Part shown: piece after piece, positions 15,281-16,450 of the stretch
How positions within the stretch are numbered: the first letter of the stretch is position 1
How the letters are laid out: the number at the start of each line of letters is the position of its first letter
Source: Syntrophaceae bacterium
Lineage (GTDB): Bacteria > Desulfobacterota > Syntrophia > Syntrophales > Fen-1087
Length of the DNA: 16,450 nt
Assembly: GCA_003161855.1 (NCBI GenBank)
Contig: PMNM01000196.1
Location: forward strand, 1,627 to 18,076
Direction: 5' to 3'
Program-made: the position numbers and the translations under genes
Notes under the pieces: generated by a model
Database searches by the model: none
Told to the model about the DNA's origin: nothing
The model's input: only the letters and a program-made list of their open reading frames with translations

Positions 15281-16450
15281 TTATTCACGCTCAAATGTAA
15301 TGCCGTACTTCTCCAATTTCCGTTCAAAGGTAGGGCGGGAAATCCCGAGAATCTCACAAATCTCGCCCTTGTTCTTCGTGATGTTCTCTTTCAATACTCT
15401 CCGGATATATTGATCTTCAATCTCATCAAGCGTCAGAAGTTTACCCGATGTGACAGGTTCATCCGGCTTCTCTCCGGCCATATTCCCATCACCCAGTTCG
15501 GGAAAATCTCCCCGGACCAAGACCTGTCCCTTGGCGACAACCACAGCCCGAACCAGAAGGTTCTCCAGTTCACGGATATTACCGGGCCAGCTATATTTCA
15601 TAAAAATGTCCATCATCTCATCAGACACACCGATCACCCGTTTATGAAGATCCTTATTGATCTTCGTGAGCAGATAATCGACCAGAAGCGCAATATCCTC
15701 ATGTCTTTCCCGGAGCGGGGGGATCCGAATGGAAACAATATTCAAACGATAATAGAGATCATCCCGGAACTTGCCCTCCTTGACCATCGTCTTCAGATCC
15801 TTATTCGTAGCCGCAATGATCCTGGCATTGACCCGGACCCGGTCCTTACCACCGACCCGTTCGAATTCCATTTCCTGGAGGATCCTGAGAAGTTTTGCCT
15901 GGAGATTCAGGGACATTTCGCTGATTTCATCCAGAAAGACCGTGCCGTAACGGGCCAGCTCAAACTTCCCCAGTTTCCGATTGATGGCCCCGGTAAAGGA
16001 CCCTTTTTCATGACCAAACAGTTCCGACTCCAGGAGTGTTTCCACAATGGCGGAACAGTTCACGGCAATATAGGGTTCATCCGGCGCCGTGTTGTGATGA
16101 ATCACCTTGGCAATGAGTTCCTTCCCCGTACCGCTCTCGCCCTGAATCAAAACCGTCGTCTTGCTCTGGGAAACAACTCCCACGGTTTTAAAGATTTCAC
16201 TCATCTCCCGGCCCGTTCCGATAATGTCACCCACTTTAAACTGTCGGGAAGGTTCCATGAGCAGGCCATCGATCTTTTTTTCCATTTCATAGGTTTTGAC
16301 GGCTTTCTTGACGGCTATGTCGAGTTCATCGATGTTGATGGGTTTATGGATGTAATCAAAGGCACCTCCCTTCATAGCCTTGATGGTCGAGTCCATGTCA
16401 TGATGGGCGGTGATCATAATCACCTTGACATTTTCATTTTCCTCGCGCAA
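15281..16450 (-). CDS. Sigma-54-dependent response regulator (NtrC type), N-terminus outside the window
   Basis: The last 389 residues of an NtrC-family activator; the frame is open at the right edge. The visible end of the receiver domain includes the switch threonine (ITAHH) and the conserved lysine (HKP). The phosphorylated aspartate lies beyond the window. Next comes a AAA+ sigma-54 activation domain with Walker A GESGTGKE (104-111 of the visible part), the sigma-54 contact loop GSFTGA in place of GAFTGA, Walker B TVFLDE and the LRERHEDI segment. A Fis-type helix-turn-helix (about 361-384) ends the protein. It uses ATP to open sigma-54 promoters in response to a histidine kinase signal. 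The partner kinase and targets are not visible. The first visible codon, TTG, is internal and not the start. Confidence 0.93.
   Translation of the reverse strand: MREENENVKVIMITAHHDMDSTIKAMKGGAFDYIHKPINIDELDIAVKKAVKTYEMEKKIDGLLMEPSRQFKVGDIIGTGREMSEIFKTVGVVSQSKTTVLIQGESGTGKELIAKVIHHNTAPDEPYIAVNCSAIVETLLESELFGHEKGSFTGAINRKLGKFELARYGTVFLDEISEMSLNLQAKLLRILQEMEFERVGGKDRVRVNARIIAATNKDLKTMVKEGKFRDDLYYRLNIVSIRIPPLRERHEDIALLVDYLLTKINKDLHKRVIGVSDEMMDIFMKYSWPGNIRELENLLVRAVVVAKGQVLVRGDFPELGDGNMAGEKPDEPVTSGKLLTLDEIEDQYIRRVLKENITKNKGEICEILGISRPTFERKLEKYGITFERE

Noticed and set aside
1..16450. CRISPR arrays, insertion sequences, toxin-antitoxin or phage defence genes
   Set aside because: No regularly spaced repeats, transposase or integrase motifs, or defence-gene signatures were seen on either strand.

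Overview
The window looks like a chromosomal core region of a Gram-negative anaerobe of the former Deltaproteobacteria (Desulfobacterota). My best guess is the Syntrophales (Syntrophus/Smithella-like). The reasons are an NtrC-type sigma-54 regulator, a heptose kinase for LPS inner core, a type IV pilus PilC protein, DUF4416 and DUF1178 proteins, and the order yicC-gmk-rpoZ. The placement rests on gene content and remembered family resemblance, not on a search. There is no rRNA, CRISPR array, insertion sequence or integrase.

Left part (1-9207), almost all on the minus strand and read right to left: hldA/rfaE1 (heptose-7-P kinase), a DUF4416 protein, yicC (endoribonuclease family), gmk, rpoZ, pyrF, rlmB and pilC form a tightly packed run with several start/stop overlaps. 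After it come a plus-strand tRNA-Pro(CGG), a small DUF1178 protein, and a very long reading frame that leaves the window at base 1. That last frame is the most unusual gene here: an O-acetylserine sulfhydrylase (CysM type) fused in frame to a cysteinyl-tRNA synthetase-like protein. The synthetase half has lost one canonical zinc ligand and altered other signature residues.

Middle (9208-9527): a 320-base divergent promoter region. It holds a good minus-strand sigma-70 promoter with a leader of about 150 bases, a plausible plus-strand promoter, a 9-bp perfect dyad between them, and a leader hairpin followed by a T-rich tract.

Right part: plsC, ftsK and rimO run on the plus strand (ftsK/rimO overlap as GTGA). 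Converging on rimO is a minus-strand group: a sigma-54 response regulator cut by the right edge, engB, a truncated CYTH-domain gene, and an isochorismatase-family hydrolase.

Most genes serve growth: nucleotide synthesis (gmk, pyrF), transcription (rpoZ), ribosome and RNA maturation (rlmB, rimO, engB, yicC), envelope (hldA, plsC, pilC) and chromosome segregation (ftsK). The points most worth a second look are the CysM-CysRS fusion and its altered zinc site, the CYTH remnant, and the regulatory structure of the divergent intergenic region.
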